NCBI GenBank assembly: GCA_009192285.1
Contig: CM018604.1
Location: forward strand, 5,642,752 to 5,706,751
Length of the DNA: 64,000 nucleotides
DNA from: Morchella semilibera
Taxonomy: Eukaryota > Ascomycota > Pezizomycetes > Pezizales > Morchellaceae
Direction: 5' to 3'
Position 1 is the first letter of the stretch; the number at the start of each line of letters is the position of its first letter. A program made the translations under genes and the position numbers. The notes under the pieces were generated by a model that was given only the letters and a program-made list of their open reading frames with translations, made no database searches and was not told the origin of the DNA. Below, piece after piece: positions 1-13,477 of this stretch.

Positions 1-3000
1 GCATATGTTGAACTTATAGAACCACCCCCGAATAAGGTGCAAAGGGAAGTGATTGCCCCTGTTCCCACCTCAATCTAATTCTATAGCTATATAGATTTAC
101 TAAACTTATTAAATCTTGTATGTTAGGTTTTTAGATGTATGGGTCTCCGTGGAGGACCGCATACGCCAGTGCTCTGGCTATATACTCATAATCCAGGACA
201 CTCTAGGTACCAGCCAGACCAGCTGAATGTTTTGACATCCCTATCGTATATAAATCAAACGAGAGACTATTTGGGTATTGATGTGGCAGAACCGCTACAG
301 GGCTCACTCCTAGTTAACCCGGCAGACAGGGAAGGGTATCATGCAACACCAATGCCAGAAATGAGGATTAAATTAGCGCCGTCACTTTTGAGACTGTTGG
401 AGGACTGCTGTAGCACTGCTGCAAACCTCGCTGAATTACGGAGGTAATATGGTGGACTCTTACTCTGCGCATAGGGTGGTTTCAACTTTGCTGCTAGTCC
501 TATTAGTATAATCAACCAATCCACGAATACCTAAACTAATTTTAATGTGGAACAGGTTCCGGTGATAGTCCATAGAACAGGCCTACACTACAGACTCTGT
601 AATTAATCGGATTGACTGGACATGGTTGGATCTCATGATATTGATAAGAGACCCTAATTAATCCGCTTTGGCACGTTTGGTTTAGGGATGCAATATACCA
701 CAGTCAAGGATGACGGCCGGTTGGTAGTCCCCGCCCGCTACCTGCCTTGGAGAGCGCGGTGGAGTGGCCATGGGGAAGTTTCACAGAAAAAAATAGTATT
801 CTTCACAATGTCTATGTTAACTGTCTTATGATATAGAGTGAGGGTTAGTATTAGACATCCACTACCGGACGAGAGGGATAACAGGGTCTTTTTACAATGA
901 CCATACACCGACACGGGTTTCCTGGGTCTAGGTTCTTGTAAGAGCTAAGGGGATGGGATATAGAAGCTGATACTGCGTCTCATATATTTATTGGTAATAT
1001 GCACATATCTACTGCCAGTTCTAACATCGCGGCTAGACCTTAGCGTCTACTACGTGCCTGGTTTGTTGGTAAGCCCTCAGACCTACACGTTCAGAGCTCT
1101 CAGATCATTCTCTATCTTAGCGTTGTAATGTGCTTCAGAGATCCTTTAAATGAGACGTGGAGAAATCACGGGCCGGGTAGTATATATCTAGAGAACACAA
1201 TATCACTCGCTATTACTAGGCGTAGCTCAACGATGCGATATGATATAGCTCGAATTCGGATCTGTTGGCTAACCTGTATCTCCGACTTTTCACTCACTAA
1301 TGACGTGATGCATCTTACAATTGCGCTATTTCTGTTCGATCTGCGGCGGGGGTATGTAGCACGGTAAGAAACAGATCTTTACTAACCTAAACAAGTTGTT
1401 TCCGGTAAGTTCATCCATCCACATAGCGAGCATTGGTGTCTACCCTGATCTTTCAGCACAGTGCTCCCACAAATATCACCCTTAATGCCTGACTTCCGCC
1501 GGAACATCATCCTAGGATTTCGCACATAATTGGCCAATTGGAATCAAGAAAATCGGCTCGGAAAACTTTACAGTATACTACATGTATATCTCCCTTCATT
1601 TGGGAGTTTATGAATCTATTCTCTTCATATCCCTACCGGCAAGCATGCACAAAACCGCTCTCCGACTCGCTGGTTAGACGGGCTGATGGTTTCCTCACCA
1701 GGTGTTTGAAATATTGACTCTGGCAGCGAATATAATTCTTGTCCTGTCTGCTTGCAATACAGGAGGGAATTTAATAGCCCTTTTATAACAATAATAGCCT
1801 TGGCAAACAACAGTAATGACATAATATAAGAGTGGTCTAGACCTTGCCACAATTATTACATGGGAGGATATATTTTCCCCGGCTCGCAATGACTCAACAC
1901 CAGGTATCACTCGGCCTACGAGTGAGAGTCTATGATTTGGTACCCATTGTTGCAGCATATACAGCTATGTGTAAGATTATTGTAGGAACGGGGGTCTGAG
2001 ACAGGGTTTTGAAGATAGTGGTGCATATCAAAAGTGCCTTGGATTGGAGTTTTTCGAGCCAGGTCAAGGAACGCATATGACATTTAATTGAAGTCTACCA
2101 ATTAGTATGAACACCATTGGCCTCTATGACGGCCTCTCTTCCTCTGTAATTTTTCCCATTCCTCAAAAATAGCTGTCCTAAACTCAATTCCACCTCAGGG
2201 CCTAGGATTTCTAGCGTTGAAGCTACATTTTTAAGAGAACTAAGGAGGCCATTCAAGATAGGGTATCTGATAATAGCCTCTACAGGCTTGAGTTAACTTT
2301 GCTCTATGCACCAATGCCCCATCCTCCATAAGATATAGCAAGTAACCAGTAGCCTTTGCCCATCGCTTAACATGTTCGACATTATCTAGGAAAAGCCTTT
2401 TGCGGGCTGAACTGCGGTGATAGCCTTCTTACTGTTCGCCGAATTGGTATTTTACCCTCCAGTTAAGTTGTTTATTAGTATACTATCAGATACAGATTCT
2501 AAATCTAAAAATCGTGAAACATACATGTATTAACCTATGTTAGAGTACCTATTGGCGAATACTAAGACTTCGTTTAAAGCTTTCCTGTTGTATCGATACC
2601 AACGATTTGTATTCAGAGTAGCAGTGTATAAAGATCGCCGGCGGGTAGAAGTAGCAATTTTAATTTTACGGCGGCATCGAGTTTTTCGCTGGGATGTAGC
2701 TGGACTGTTGCAGATCCTTGCTACAGAAGAACAGGGGCAGGCTTTGATCTCTAGAAATCCGGTCATACGTCCATCCAGCTGAAAATCCCAATGCCTGGAT
2801 GTAGCATTAATTCTTGCCTGTATCTAATATCTTCGGTATATAAGTACAGTAACCACTTTGATGACCGGGCCTGGAGGTCACGGCACTGGTATGCCGGCCT
2901 GCGGGAGTGGGAGCTGTTTATTGATTCTTCGGCTCTAGGGGCTTCTATTACCAACCAAGGTTGCTTCCGGCCAGTAGGAAATACCATAGTTTGTCTAGAG

Positions 3001-5961
3001 ATGCCAGCGCTTGCCGAGTTTGAATTCATAGAAACGAGTTGGAACTAGACGCAACTAAATGCCATTGCCAAGAAGGCAACATTACCTGAAGTTGGTGTAT
3101 TCGTATTTTTTGTTTCTTACAAAAGCGCCCCGTTGTTCCCCAGGATAACGCTTCTACGAAATTCTCCCGCGATTCATAAAAGATCACCAAACTCCACTGT
3201 TTTCATAGCAGAGTGGAACGAGTATGTACATAATATATACATATGTATTTCCTCACTTGCATCTTATTAGATATTTTCGCACGGCTTACCCCACTTTTCG
3301 CCCATCCTTTGGTTCGCCAGATTTAGGTCTTGGGCAGATATAACTGCCGGAGGGAATGAGACCAGCTCACGGACGGTATCGTGGAACGAATGAGCCCACA
3401 GAAATTGGAAGATGACCTCCTAGCTGCACGAACCGAACAGAAATCCGAGCACTTTGGCGAGATATGCTCCACTAGCTTATTACTTGAGTGGTTGCAGATT
3501 TATTCATAAAATAACCAAACACCCTGCGTAACTAGCAGCGGTGCAGAAACAGAGTCTATTCGTCCCTCTGTTATCTAAGGTTGAATCACCTCCCCCCGTC
3601 GCTCCTTGGGTTTTATGAATGGGATGATTGGCGGAATTAGAGTTACTACCAGTGATGGAAGGATCGAGTAGGTGAAGTAATCAACCAATTAATCAGTCGA
3701 GGGGTTAAAGCACGACCTACTATTATAGCTCTCACCACACAACGATGAGGAAGAAGCAGAGCGGGAAAGGGGGTGCAAGCGGGGATGGGGAGGGCTTGAG
3801 AAAGAGTAATGGGGAGGGGAAATGAAGGCGGATATATCAGGGAATTTTTTTTTTTTTCCTTTGTATTTACGACTTTTCTTTATATTATCTGATGTTTTCC
3901 TTTGTTTGACGTTGGCGGCGGGGGCGGAAGTACAAGTAGTTCTGGGGCTGTGTGTTATTGTCATAGCCGGAAAGCTGCATACAATTAATGAATTAAACGA
4001 TCTCATCAGACAAACGAGTAACCCTAACCCTGATACATTGGTGGTGTTGAGTACTTGAGCAAGCTGCCCAATGTTAATTAGAGATTACAGTTTACCCATC
4101 TTGCGAGCTACTGCTTTTATCATGTATCAATATTCTTTTACTTCCCCCCAACGGCACTAAATGGGTATATAAGCCGCCCTGCTATCAATATCGATATTGA
4201 TATATAGCAGAGCTAGCTAGCTTCTAATCGATCCGATACCTTCCCCCTGTTGATGATAACTCCATATTAAGATCACTTCTTATAATACCCTACTCCAATT
4301 TAATAATTATATAAGGAGAGATACCTACCTCATTCCCGTTGTCACTGAACATTATTGAGTAGGGGTAATTTATACTTGCAATTGGTGTCGCGATAAAGCC
4401 AAGCTTAAGGGTGAACACATATATATACATGTCTGTATTATAGCTAGGGAAAGGATAGCCACCCCAATAGCTGACTTGGTGATTTATATTCTGCAGAAAA
4501 AACTGAAATAATTCAGGACAGTGAGAGTTCGGGTCCGGCAGATTCGAGCTTTACCCCCCCCCCGGTCGCCCGAACGGACGGGGCAGACAGGGCAATCCAT
4601 AGTGATATCCAATACAGTAACTAACTATTATATTTCAAATAATCCCACTGACGTCGCTCTTAGCCAGCTCCTAAGCTATCCACCTCCCCGAGTAGAGCCT
4701 CTTTCGCCTTGGAGATACGTACTCCTCTTTCACCCTGGAGATACTTTTTCGCTGTATGTCACCTCACGACCTAGGGGGCCTAGGTTGGTGAAGGTCAGGG
4801 TTGCAGTCGCTTGCGAGAACCTGTAAGCCTGCAGGGTCGGCAGTGGGCCTATTGCAACCCAGCCAGGCGATAGTCCGGTGCCCTACCGATAGTCCGTTCC
4901 AACAGACTACCCTGCAGGCCTGGCTTATTCCACACATCGAAACGAGTAAAAGTACAGTATTGTAGTTACACTCTTCTTGATCAGACTCAACCTGCTTGTA
5001 TCTATAGAATTGTTTCGATCTGGCTTTCCCATTGTATGTAGGTACATGGCCATTCCCCGTTCCCTCACAGAGTTTGTTTTGATACGCGTTCATTGCGGTA
5101 TGCCAGTGTCGTTCGCTAATACCCTTCCCAACTATCCATCTATTTTTTTTGGGGGGGGAGGGGGGGAATGGGGGGGGGGGCAATACAAGGTTAGGGTTCG
5201 TCTAGTATGTCGAAGCCCTTCACAGGCCCCGGCAGCTGCGCAGAATTATTGCAATTGGAGCTGAAAAAAAAAAAAGAATTGGGAGTTTCTTACCGGCACA
5301 GCGCATCGCAATCCTCCTCCCTATGCCAGATCCTGAAGCACTTCCGGTGGGAGAATCTCAGAGATCTTCCCTTATAGCTTGCAGGCCGTCAATCAATTGC
5401 TTGATTCTGTTCCGAGTCCGCGTTTCTCGGCGCATAATCATATGAATCTAGAATTCCCCTTCTTCTTTTCTCTACTCTACTCATAGGCAGTCCTGTAAGA
5501 GAAATGGTCTGTAGTAATTCAAGCTCGCTAGAGTGGTCCACTTTACACCTTTACAGGACTCGGCGCATGTCTCGGCGCTGCGGGTCTGAATTGAGGACTA
5601 AAACAGTCTAAATCGTAGAGTAAAGATTTGCACGGCGTTGGACATGTTGATTCATTGCGTTGGCCGGTCCCTCCCTTGATTTGGAAGAGAGATTTCCCCT
5701 CTCTGCAAGTTGTTGATCGGAGCTGGGAAAGGCTTCTTCCCCCCTGTTGCCTTAATGCGATGCGCAGGACGCGTAAAGAGGACAGACTTGCAGATAGCAG
5801 AGCTAGACGTCATAAATATAAGAGAATATATATCATCTCCGTATCCCTCACTCCTCAGCCAGAACCCCCCCCCCCTCTCCAACTTCCCTCTGTCCAGACT
5901 GCCCATCCAGACACTCCCTCGCTACATAGATACATATACATACATAATATATATACCTACG
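1..5961. other. Gene-free AT-rich flank
   Basis: I find no recognisable gene in this stretch. The open frames are short, overlap on both strands and resemble no family I know. Visible structure is limited to a perfect 20-bp palindrome at 4183-4202, a C tract near 4553-4563, an interrupted G tract at about 5150-5180, and isolated telomere-like motifs (CCCTAACCCT near 4020, GGTTAGGGTT near 5190). The last 60 bases before the next gene are rich in TA steps and may hold its promoter. Confidence 0.5.
4183..4202. repeat. Perfect 20-bp palindrome
   Basis: TATCAATATCGATATTGATA is its own reverse complement and sits inside a looser GCTA...TAGC frame. It could be a dimeric protein site or a chance AT-rich palindrome; nothing nearby decides it. 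Confidence 0.45.
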
Positions 5962-8228
5962 ATGAGCGGTTACTCGCCCCCGCCCCTCGTGCGCTTCACG
6001 AAGGTGCCACGCGCCGACTCGTCCGAAAGGGAACGCTCCTACTCGCCCGACTACTGGGGCCCGAGAGACGTCTCGGAGAAGCTGATGCTTGAGAAGCAGC
6101 TGCCGCTCAAGCCGATGCCCATAACGCGAGGGCCCCGGCGCAGCAAGACAGCGTGGATACGGCGGCCGATAATAATCATACTCATCATAACCGGGCTCAT
6201 TGGGATCTGCGCTGGTTTCATAATCTCGAAGAGTGAGAAGGGGAAGGCGATCGGTGAGTGAGATGCTCTGCTATTCCTGAGAGAGAAAAAGACGATGCTG
6301 ATGTGCAGTAGAGACCGGCATCATCGTCAACGTCCAGAACGGCGTTGTGTCCTCTGAGATCGATGTGTGCTCCCAGGTTGGCGTCGGTATCCTGAAGATG
6401 GGCGGGAATGCTGTCGACGCAGTCATTGGTACTGTTTCCCCCCCTCCCCTCCCCTCCCCTCCCCTCCCCCCCCCCCCGCGCTATCAGGAGTAGAGAAAAC
6501 ACCCGGCAGTACTGCTGGCACTGGCAATAGTAGCTAATATAGGAAGCACCCCCTCGTAGCCACGGATATCTGCGTTGGCGCTATCAACTCCTGGGCTACC
6601 GGCATCGGCGGCGGCGGCTTCCTCGTCGCCCGCACAGTCCACGGCGATTCAAAGACCTTCAACTTCCGCGAGATGGCACCGGGTGCAGCCTCTCGTGACA
6701 TGTACGGTAACGACACGGAAAAATCGCAGGTTGGCGGGCTCTCCGTCGCGATCCCGGGCGAGATACATGGCTTCGCCACGGCGCACGCCATGCTCGGAAA
6801 GCTGGCGTGGCATGAGCTGTGGGTGCCGACTATCGAGCTGTGCCGCGGGGGCTTTGTTGTCACCGATAGGCTCGCTCTCATGATTTGGATATCTAGAGAT
6901 TTCTTCAGGGAGAATAGGGACACCTGGGGCTTCATGTTCTCGGAGGAGACGGGGGAGCTTCTCACCGCCGGGCAGATTATGAGGAGGCCGGCCTTTGCGG
7001 ATACTTTGGAGATCATCGCGGCACCCGAAGAGGCCGGCGAGGGCGGCGATACGTACAAAGGCGTGCGCGAGTTCTACAACGGGACCATTGCGACGAGGCT
7101 GGCGAATTTTGTGCAGGAGAACGGCGGGATCATGACAGAGGAGGACTTTTCAAAATTCTTCACCGTCGTGGAGGAGCCCTTAAAGACTACGATTGACGAT
7201 CTACAGATCATCACCTGTCCGTCGCCCTCCAGGTATATGCCCTCTTCTTCATAATAGGATATATAGAGGATTATGGGACTAACTCCTCGACACAGTGGAC
7301 CGGCGCTGATTACGGGCCTCAATATCGCTGAGGGTCTCAACATGCGAGACCCCAAACAACCGGTCTCCCACCACTATCTAGTGGAGTAAGTGCATATTCG
7401 CCCCTTCGCCCCCCCACGGCCAACCCACTAACACCCCCCCCCGCCAGGTCCATGAAATGGCTCTCCGCTGCCCGCACCGAGCTCGGCGACCCCGCTGACC
7501 CCGTCGTCGCCAACAACTCCCAGCGCATCCACGAAATTACCACCAAGGAGTGGGCCGCCGCTGTGCGCGCAAATATCTCCAGCTCACGCACTTACTCCTG
7601 GGAGCACTACAGGCCCGCCTACGAGCCTACGGAGCCCAAGGGCACCGCGCACACGTCTGTCTATGACCGCCGCGGCGGCGCCGCGGCCCTGACCTCGACC
7701 GTCAACATGGACTGGGGCTCGAGGCTGCACGACCCCGAAACCGGCATCATACTCAACAACGAGATGGACGACTTCTCGATCCCCGGTCGCCCCAACGCCT
7801 ACGGGCTCCAGCCCAGCATCTTCAACTACATCATACCGTACAAGCGCCCGCTATCGTCCAGCGCGCCGACCATCGTCATCGAGGGCGATGGCGGTGTCGG
7901 GCTTGTTGTGGGCGGCAGCGGTGGCAGTAAGATCATCACGGCCGTGTTTGAGGCCGTGGTGAGGACGTACTTTTGGGGATGGGGCCTACTCGACACGGTT
8001 AAGAACCCGAGGCTGCACCATCAGTTAATCCCCCAGAATCTCAGCGCCGAGCACGATACGGAGCCTTGGGTGGTGAAGGCGCTGGAGGATAGGGGGCATC
8101 AGGTGGTGGTGGTGGTTGATACGCCGGAGACGCTCAGGAGTGTGGTGCAGGCGGTGCGCGGGGTGGGGGCTAGGGTCGAGGGCGTGGCGGATTATTGGCG
8201 GAAGGGGGGGATGGCGGCGGGGTATTAG
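5962..8228 (+). CDS. Gamma-glutamyltranspeptidase, membrane-anchored
   Basis: Five exons (5962-6253, 6309-6428, 6560-7232, 7296-7385, 7448-8228) join in phase to 651 residues, within the usual size range. The enzyme hydrolyses or transfers the gamma-glutamyl group of glutathione and related compounds. The proenzyme normally cuts itself before a threonine nucleophile; here that is T458 in GTAHTSVYD. Other family landmarks are GGNAVDAVIA in the large subunit, GIGGGGFLVA, and PLSSSAPT in the small subunit. A basic stretch (about residues 59-68) followed by a hydrophobic segment (about 69-88) suggests a type II membrane protein with the catalytic part in the vacuole lumen or outside the cell. The start is the first ATG, in an AT-rich leader. 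Intron 2 (131 nt) contains a long C-rich tract. No frame damage is seen, and third positions are GC-rich, unlike the AT-rich flanks. Confidence 0.93.
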
Positions 8229-11200
8229 TGCTCGAGTTATAGGGTATATGTATGTAATTTGGTGGTGGGGGGTTATTTATATATAGTTTAGAGCAGAAGA
8301 ATATGAAAATGGATTCCCTGAGTTGTCATTGTTAGTGATAATATCTATACAGTTCAAGTGTCGTTTGAAGCGCTACAATACTTTGAGGAGAGAAGGGAAG
8401 GGGGGGGGATATGGGAAGACAAGCCCTCTCTCACTCTCTCATGATATAAACTGCAATGATGACACCCTGTTTTTATGGTGTGTGGGGTTTCTTACTTACC
8501 TGCATTGTCCTGTTCTGTGTATTGTATTATACTGGTTGGTTAACAGTTAAATACCCAATTAGTGTACAGCGCACCCTCAACTCAGTCTAATTTACTCCAA
8601 TATAAGAAATTTTGCTATAAGAAATAATAGGGCTTAACGAACAACATCAGGCTTAACCCTTCGGTCTAGCAAAAATGAGGACAATACTCCGTCCTCAGTG
8701 GAAAAAAAGGTATATGGGAGTCACAGAAGGCGATCCTACAGTAGGAAAGACTTATAACGCCCGATCCTGAATACAGACGGAGGCCTATTCCTCTCAATCC
8801 CAATTAACGACAGAGGAGGGACATGTGTCAACTTGAACAACTACACCTATCGATAATTGAGCCGTAATCGGATCACACGTCATCTTGGTTATTTATCAAC
8901 ATCATGCGAGTACTTGCCTAGCGCGGCGGGGCACAACAGCACGGCAATAAGGTGAGAGATTTCGGCCTCAATTTCGGTGCCTTTAAAGCACATACGCATC
9001 GGAATGTGTAGTACACCCTACGGGCAGGCCTGAACACATAGTGCCTGTAACAGTGTTTCGAGTGATACATGAGTAGTGGATAAAACAAACAAGATAAGAC
9101 AATGGCAGGCATCACGAAAAAAAAAAAAAAAATAACACGAGGGTAAATGATACTAACGGAGTCATCGATGGGTACCTGAGTACGAATAGCTGGTGCGGCC
9201 GGCGAGGGGGAGACTGGTGATTCCTATGTCCTGTGATACGGAGGGTAAGGGTGAAGCAGAGGCGGGGAAAGGAGGGGGCGTATGTAGAGTAATTGATCGA
9301 GTAGATAGTCCTATATATAGCTAGCATAGTAAATATAATCTAGTTGTTTTAGGGGCGGCATTATGGGAGTGTTTTTAAATTTATGTGATGAAGCTGGGTA
9401 CGGTGTTGTATATATTATAGGTCAGAATCACCGAATGTTCAACCCTAATCCTGAGATGGTGGTTTTTGGTCAGCCCGTTAGGGCGCGGTTTATGAAGTAT
9501 AAATAAATGAAAATAAAGGGCGCGGTTTATATATACTATTGTACATTGTACCACCAAATACTGTAGGTACATGTAGCTTGTATACTTCTCATCCCTCTTC
9601 CTCCTTGCAACCTCGCAATACCAATCTCTGCACCGGTCACGATAAACCTACCTATATAGCCACCCAAACACCGCGACAGCTGCAGTTTCACCCTCCACAA
9701 AAAATCTATCCCCAACACCACACCACAATTGATAAAAAATTTAAAACGGACAAATGATTGGTGATTTTCTACTGATCGCCTGTCTCCATTCCTTTTAAAT
9801 TTACCCCCCGAGAGATGAGATAACTTTATAAAATTGGTATGTTTTTAGCCCAGTGCATGGCTGGCCCAAAATATCGTCAAAGTATATTGTATTTTCAGGG
9901 TTAGGGCTGGAATTAGGACCAAATACCACTACTATTCACGGCTACAGAGTCATATTCATACCATTCAATACACAATTTACTGGTTTAGATTCATTTTAAA
10001 CCTACACTCAATTCAAGGGTTAGGGTTGACCTTGAATGGCCTCAAATGTAGGTTAACGGTGACCGGCGCCATATCACCTTTACCGAAGGGAACCTAAGTC
10101 TTAAACATGGTCACAAAGAGGGACTAGAGTTCTCAAGAATATACCTGACCACCCTTGAATCTGTGCTTGCCTTCTGTCTTACTTTTGATATTGCACGAAC
10201 CACTTACAACTCCTAACCCCCAGCGCGAAGGTAAGCTTTTGCTGACACGTAGGAGTAATGCAGGAATTGAATTTTCATGGGAGACCTCTTATTTGATATG
10301 ATAAGAAAATAAGAGGATCTGTTAGTAAAGCCACCCACAATTTGATTTTCCGAGGAGCGGCATTTTGCGCCGAACTGCGGGACAGCCGGCAGCGTAGATA
10401 CACATCTCCAACATAGTAGAGTATCAAAGAAGCATCTGCGGAACTGTGATAACTTTATTCATTGATCATTGATCGAGAGAGAAGAGCCCTCTCGAATTAC
10501 ACTATCTAGTGAACAGTTTATTCATGTGGCAGCCTCTTTACCTCAGCCAAGCCTCTAGCCACAACATATTCGTCTTCTTACCGGGATATATGTAGTTACC
10601 GGGCGTACATGTTGACATTTGCGCTTGTTTTTGCTGATCTCTCATGCATGGTTGAAGCCAAAGACCTGCACGTTGGTTTCCAAGCAAATGGCTTTGTAAT
10701 TAAGGCGCTGCTGAGCTTGAGAATAGTATATTCGGTGTGTTAAGGTCTATAGTTACTCCCCAGAAGTGTTTACGTTAGAGATTTCTCGACATGTAACTGC
10801 GGCGGACCAGCAAAACCCCCAAAGAAATACCCCTCAGTACTTGCGGTGGAGCTAGATATTGTCTCTCGCCGTAGCAACTATCGACCTTACCATTTCTATG
10901 AGCCCACAAACCACCATCATTATCAAGATATATAGTTAGAGCGGGACATGCATGTTAAAACGGCCCTGGCTGTAATACACTGTATGATTTCAAGTTGGGT
11001 CGGGGTTGAGTAGTTGCCAGCGCAACGCAATTAGGACAATACTTAATTTCACCGCAAGTACATACCAATGTACCCAGAACCAATGAAGAATGTGGTCAAT
11101 AGCCTTCTTTTACATAGTCGCGAATTATATTCAATATTTTCTGTTGTTTGAGTCTCATCAATAACAGCTTTTAGGTCTATGAGTGCGGTAATCGATATGT

Positions 11201-12440
11201 AATTAATGAGATCAAGAACAGCACGGTCACTGGAGTTAGATCGAGTGATAATCTATGAGTAGCGAATATTTTTTCTTTGGGGGAGATTAATTCATGAGTA
11301 ATGGAAGTTGTAGGGTAGGCAGCCAAAGAAAAATCAGCAATGGGCCTAGCGCCGACAGTGATAGTAGTGGGATCATATATACCAGCGCTGAATCCCAAAA
11401 AGTGGCGGTATGCGAGCGGTAAGTAGTAGCCGAAATATATTAGCACTATGTTGACCGGCGGGCCCCAGCGTTGACTGAGCAATGTGCTCATTACTGGAAC
11501 ATGAGAGGGGTAACTCTGGGCCACTTTGGGAGATGTCTACGTACAATGTCTTTTTTTTTTTTTTAGCTATTTATTGGAGGTCATGCTGGCGGCTCATTCA
11601 TGATGTGCTGCAGGGTGATGCCGGTGGCAGGCATATATATATTAATTGGGCTCCTCGCCAGCGTTAAACTGTCTTGTCCGCGACTTTTAGAGATCCTCGA
11701 TATATACATAATTTAGAGCGCCTTCAGAAATGCCAGAGAGATTGGAGAATAAAACTAGAGTTACCATGGCGAGTGTATATAGGTCTCATCTTGCTGCAGA
11801 AGGGTTATCGAAGCAAGAGAAGGTTAAACTTGGCGCAGTTAGCACTAGTCTAGGCCCTGAAATTATCACCGACGTCGAAACCTTCTAGTCCTGGGACTAT
11901 CGAGGCGGTCGGCGAGATTAGCGGTATAACAGTTCAGACGAGAGGAAATCTATCAGGGGATTCTCATTAAGTTTCGAAAAAAAAAAGGTTCGTGGCTAGG
12001 TTACTTACGACCTTAAGCTTGCGTTCTAAGTATGGCGAAAGGATACGAACCTAGCTAGTGACGATACTGCTCTTAAATTCTTAGCTAGCGTTAACATCTC
12101 TTCATTGAGACTGTAGAAGGTCGATTCGCTCTACTACTCTTTCTGTTTTCAGAAGGAAATGTATTTTCAAGGCCCTCCAAGACTACTAGGCTGAGGCTGA
12201 GGCTACGGTATCACTACATTAAATGTCGCATCCCTACACGGTATATACACGCCCACTTTATAACAACAATAAATGTACATGTTTAATGTCATGTAAGTTT
12301 AAGATAATTCACAGTCAATCACGGGAGATCACTCGCGCTAAGACTAATGACAGGGCGAGGGTTGCAGTTGTTTGTGTCACTGCATGACGATGGTCCGATG
12401 ATCGTGTTCTGCCAGATCTCGCTTATCTGTCTGGCGAGAT
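8229..12440. other. Intergenic region with decayed repeats
   Basis: No gene is supported here. It contains an A tract (9117-9131), short interstitial TTAGGG-like motifs near 9898 and 10017, and at about 10260-11160 a diverged relative of sequence at 30.1-32.3 kb. Open frames such as 11177-11524 on the minus strand resemble nothing and are AT-rich. Confidence 0.45.
10260..11160. repeat. Diverged dispersed repeat, copy 1
   Basis: The left part (TATTTGATA... GATCTGTTAGTAAAGCCAC) and the right part (AATGAAGAATGTGGTCAATAGCC... GAATTATATT... TTGTTTGA) match, with many differences, the two ends of 30110-32260 in the same order. A middle motif, CAAAACCCCCAA, is shared too. This looks like two old copies of one mobile element, the first internally deleted. 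A third fragment of its left end may lie near 12490-12540. Confidence 0.4.
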
Positions 12441-12447
12441 CGCGCTA

Positions 12448-12470
12448 TCCCTTAAGCTGTGATTTGCTGC
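12448..12470. repeat. Fragment related to the 62.4-kb foldback element
   Basis: CTATCCCTTAAGCTGT occurs here and in both arms of the foldback at 62388-62623. Only one arm is present at this site. Confidence 0.35.
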
Positions 12471-12710
12471 CCCCCTATAGTAGTAGGGGGCGAGAATTTG
12501 TATAGGAGATTAAATATTTGATAAGGGAGATAACAAGTTACAAACTTTTGCTTTTTTCTGGGGAGGCAGTATCTACTGACAACCTAAGGAATAGTGTGGT
12601 ATTATAATTACGTTTGTTGGCCCCCTCCCCAGGATAGCGATTGGTACGCATCTCTCGTCCATAACTGGCTTCGGTGTGCGAGGTCAAAACGAGTGTACCT
12701 TTTGCCAGAC

Positions 12711-12870
12711 GAGCAGTCATGGCAGAACTTTAGACGACACTTCCGCTGGTACATTGACGTCACACCTCAATACATGCAGAAGTCATCATTTTAGGAGTCA
12801 ATTTGGGCGTGGAGGTTAGCGTAGGTGCCGAAATATAGAGGCAGGGGAGATACTCGAGATGGAGATGGAG
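12711..12870. repeat. Interstitial copy of telomere-adjacent repeat
   Basis: Two blocks match subtelomeric sequence from the right end. The first (CAGTCATGGCAGAAC... CGCTGG... TTGACGTCACAC) matches 61447-61497. The second (GTCAATTTGGGCGTG... GTAGGTGCCG.AATAT... GAGATACTCGAG) matches 61783-61980 and the 63750-63840 segment just inside the telomere-like array. It is a diverged copy about 50 kb inward from the end. Confidence 0.5.
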
Positions 12871-12884
12871 GGAGTGCCAACCTC

Positions 12885-12999
12885 GGACTTTGCGCAAATG
12901 GGGCCAGTTCTATATTTTGATTCTCTGATTGGCAGGCTATGGGATCGGCATCAATCAGGTTACCGGAAAATGGAGCCGGCTCCATTTGCGCAAAGTCTC
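12885..12999. mobile_element. Foldback (MITE-like) element with TTTGCGCAAA arms
   Basis: GGACTTTGCGCAAATGGGGCC at the left and GGCTCCATTTGCGCAAAGTC at the right are inverted copies with one or two differences. Looser complementarity continues inward. The arm core is shared with elements at 14.08 and 14.86 kb. Confidence 0.5.
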
Positions 13000-13334
13000 T
13001 ATTCTAACGGAACAACTGAGACCCTCAGCTACTCATCTACTAATCTAGGGGGCTAGCAGTGCTCCGTGCTTTCCCCTACTTTTTTTCTTATTCTTCTGGT
13101 TGCTACACTGGGTGGAGAAGGTCTTCTTTTAGCTTCCGACATCTTATTCTGTCCCGGTATCACAATTCGGACTCGGACATCACATTTGGAGCCTCCGAAC
13201 ATCAGGATTTAAGTTTATTCTTCGACCCCGATATGAAGTAATGCGAGATGTTTGAGTTATAATTACTCATATCGATGATAAAAGAGGAGGGATCCGGAAG
13301 TGATTCCCGGGCCCTCTTCTCGACCAAGTACCAG

Positions 13335-13416
13335 CTAATTGAGGGCCGTGCTTGTTACTATGATTTTTACACATAGTAATATATCAAATACCCGCTGCTG
13401 GCACGGCCTGAATTAG
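13335..13416. repeat. Stem-loop inverted repeat
   Basis: CTAATTGAGGGCCGTGC pairs with GCACGGCCTGAATTAG. A second inner pair, TTACTATG with CATAGTAA, lies nearer the centre. It may be a small foldback element. Confidence 0.45.
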
Positions 13417-13434
13417 AGGAGGTTACCGGTTAAT

Positions 13435-13477
13435 CCCCCACGAGTTTGTCGCCGGTCTTCTGTTTCTCGTGTGGGGG
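13435..13477. repeat. Small hairpin
   Basis: CCCCCACGAG pairs with CTCGTGTGGGGG across a 21-nt loop, with one bulged dinucleotide. It lies directly after the 13.34-kb stem-loop. It is not beside a gene, so a terminator role has no support. Confidence 0.35.

Noticed and set aside
4764-5183. 139-residue frame on the minus strand
   Set aside because: It begins in the G-tract region, is proline-rich from the homopolymer, and overlaps equally long frames on the other strand.
10017-10032. Interstitial telomere sequence (GGGTTAGGGTT) here and near 9898, 4020, 5190 and 23015
   Set aside because: Only one or two TTAGGG units each, and none contains the full 10-mer TTAGGGTTAG; not evidence of a former telomere by itself.
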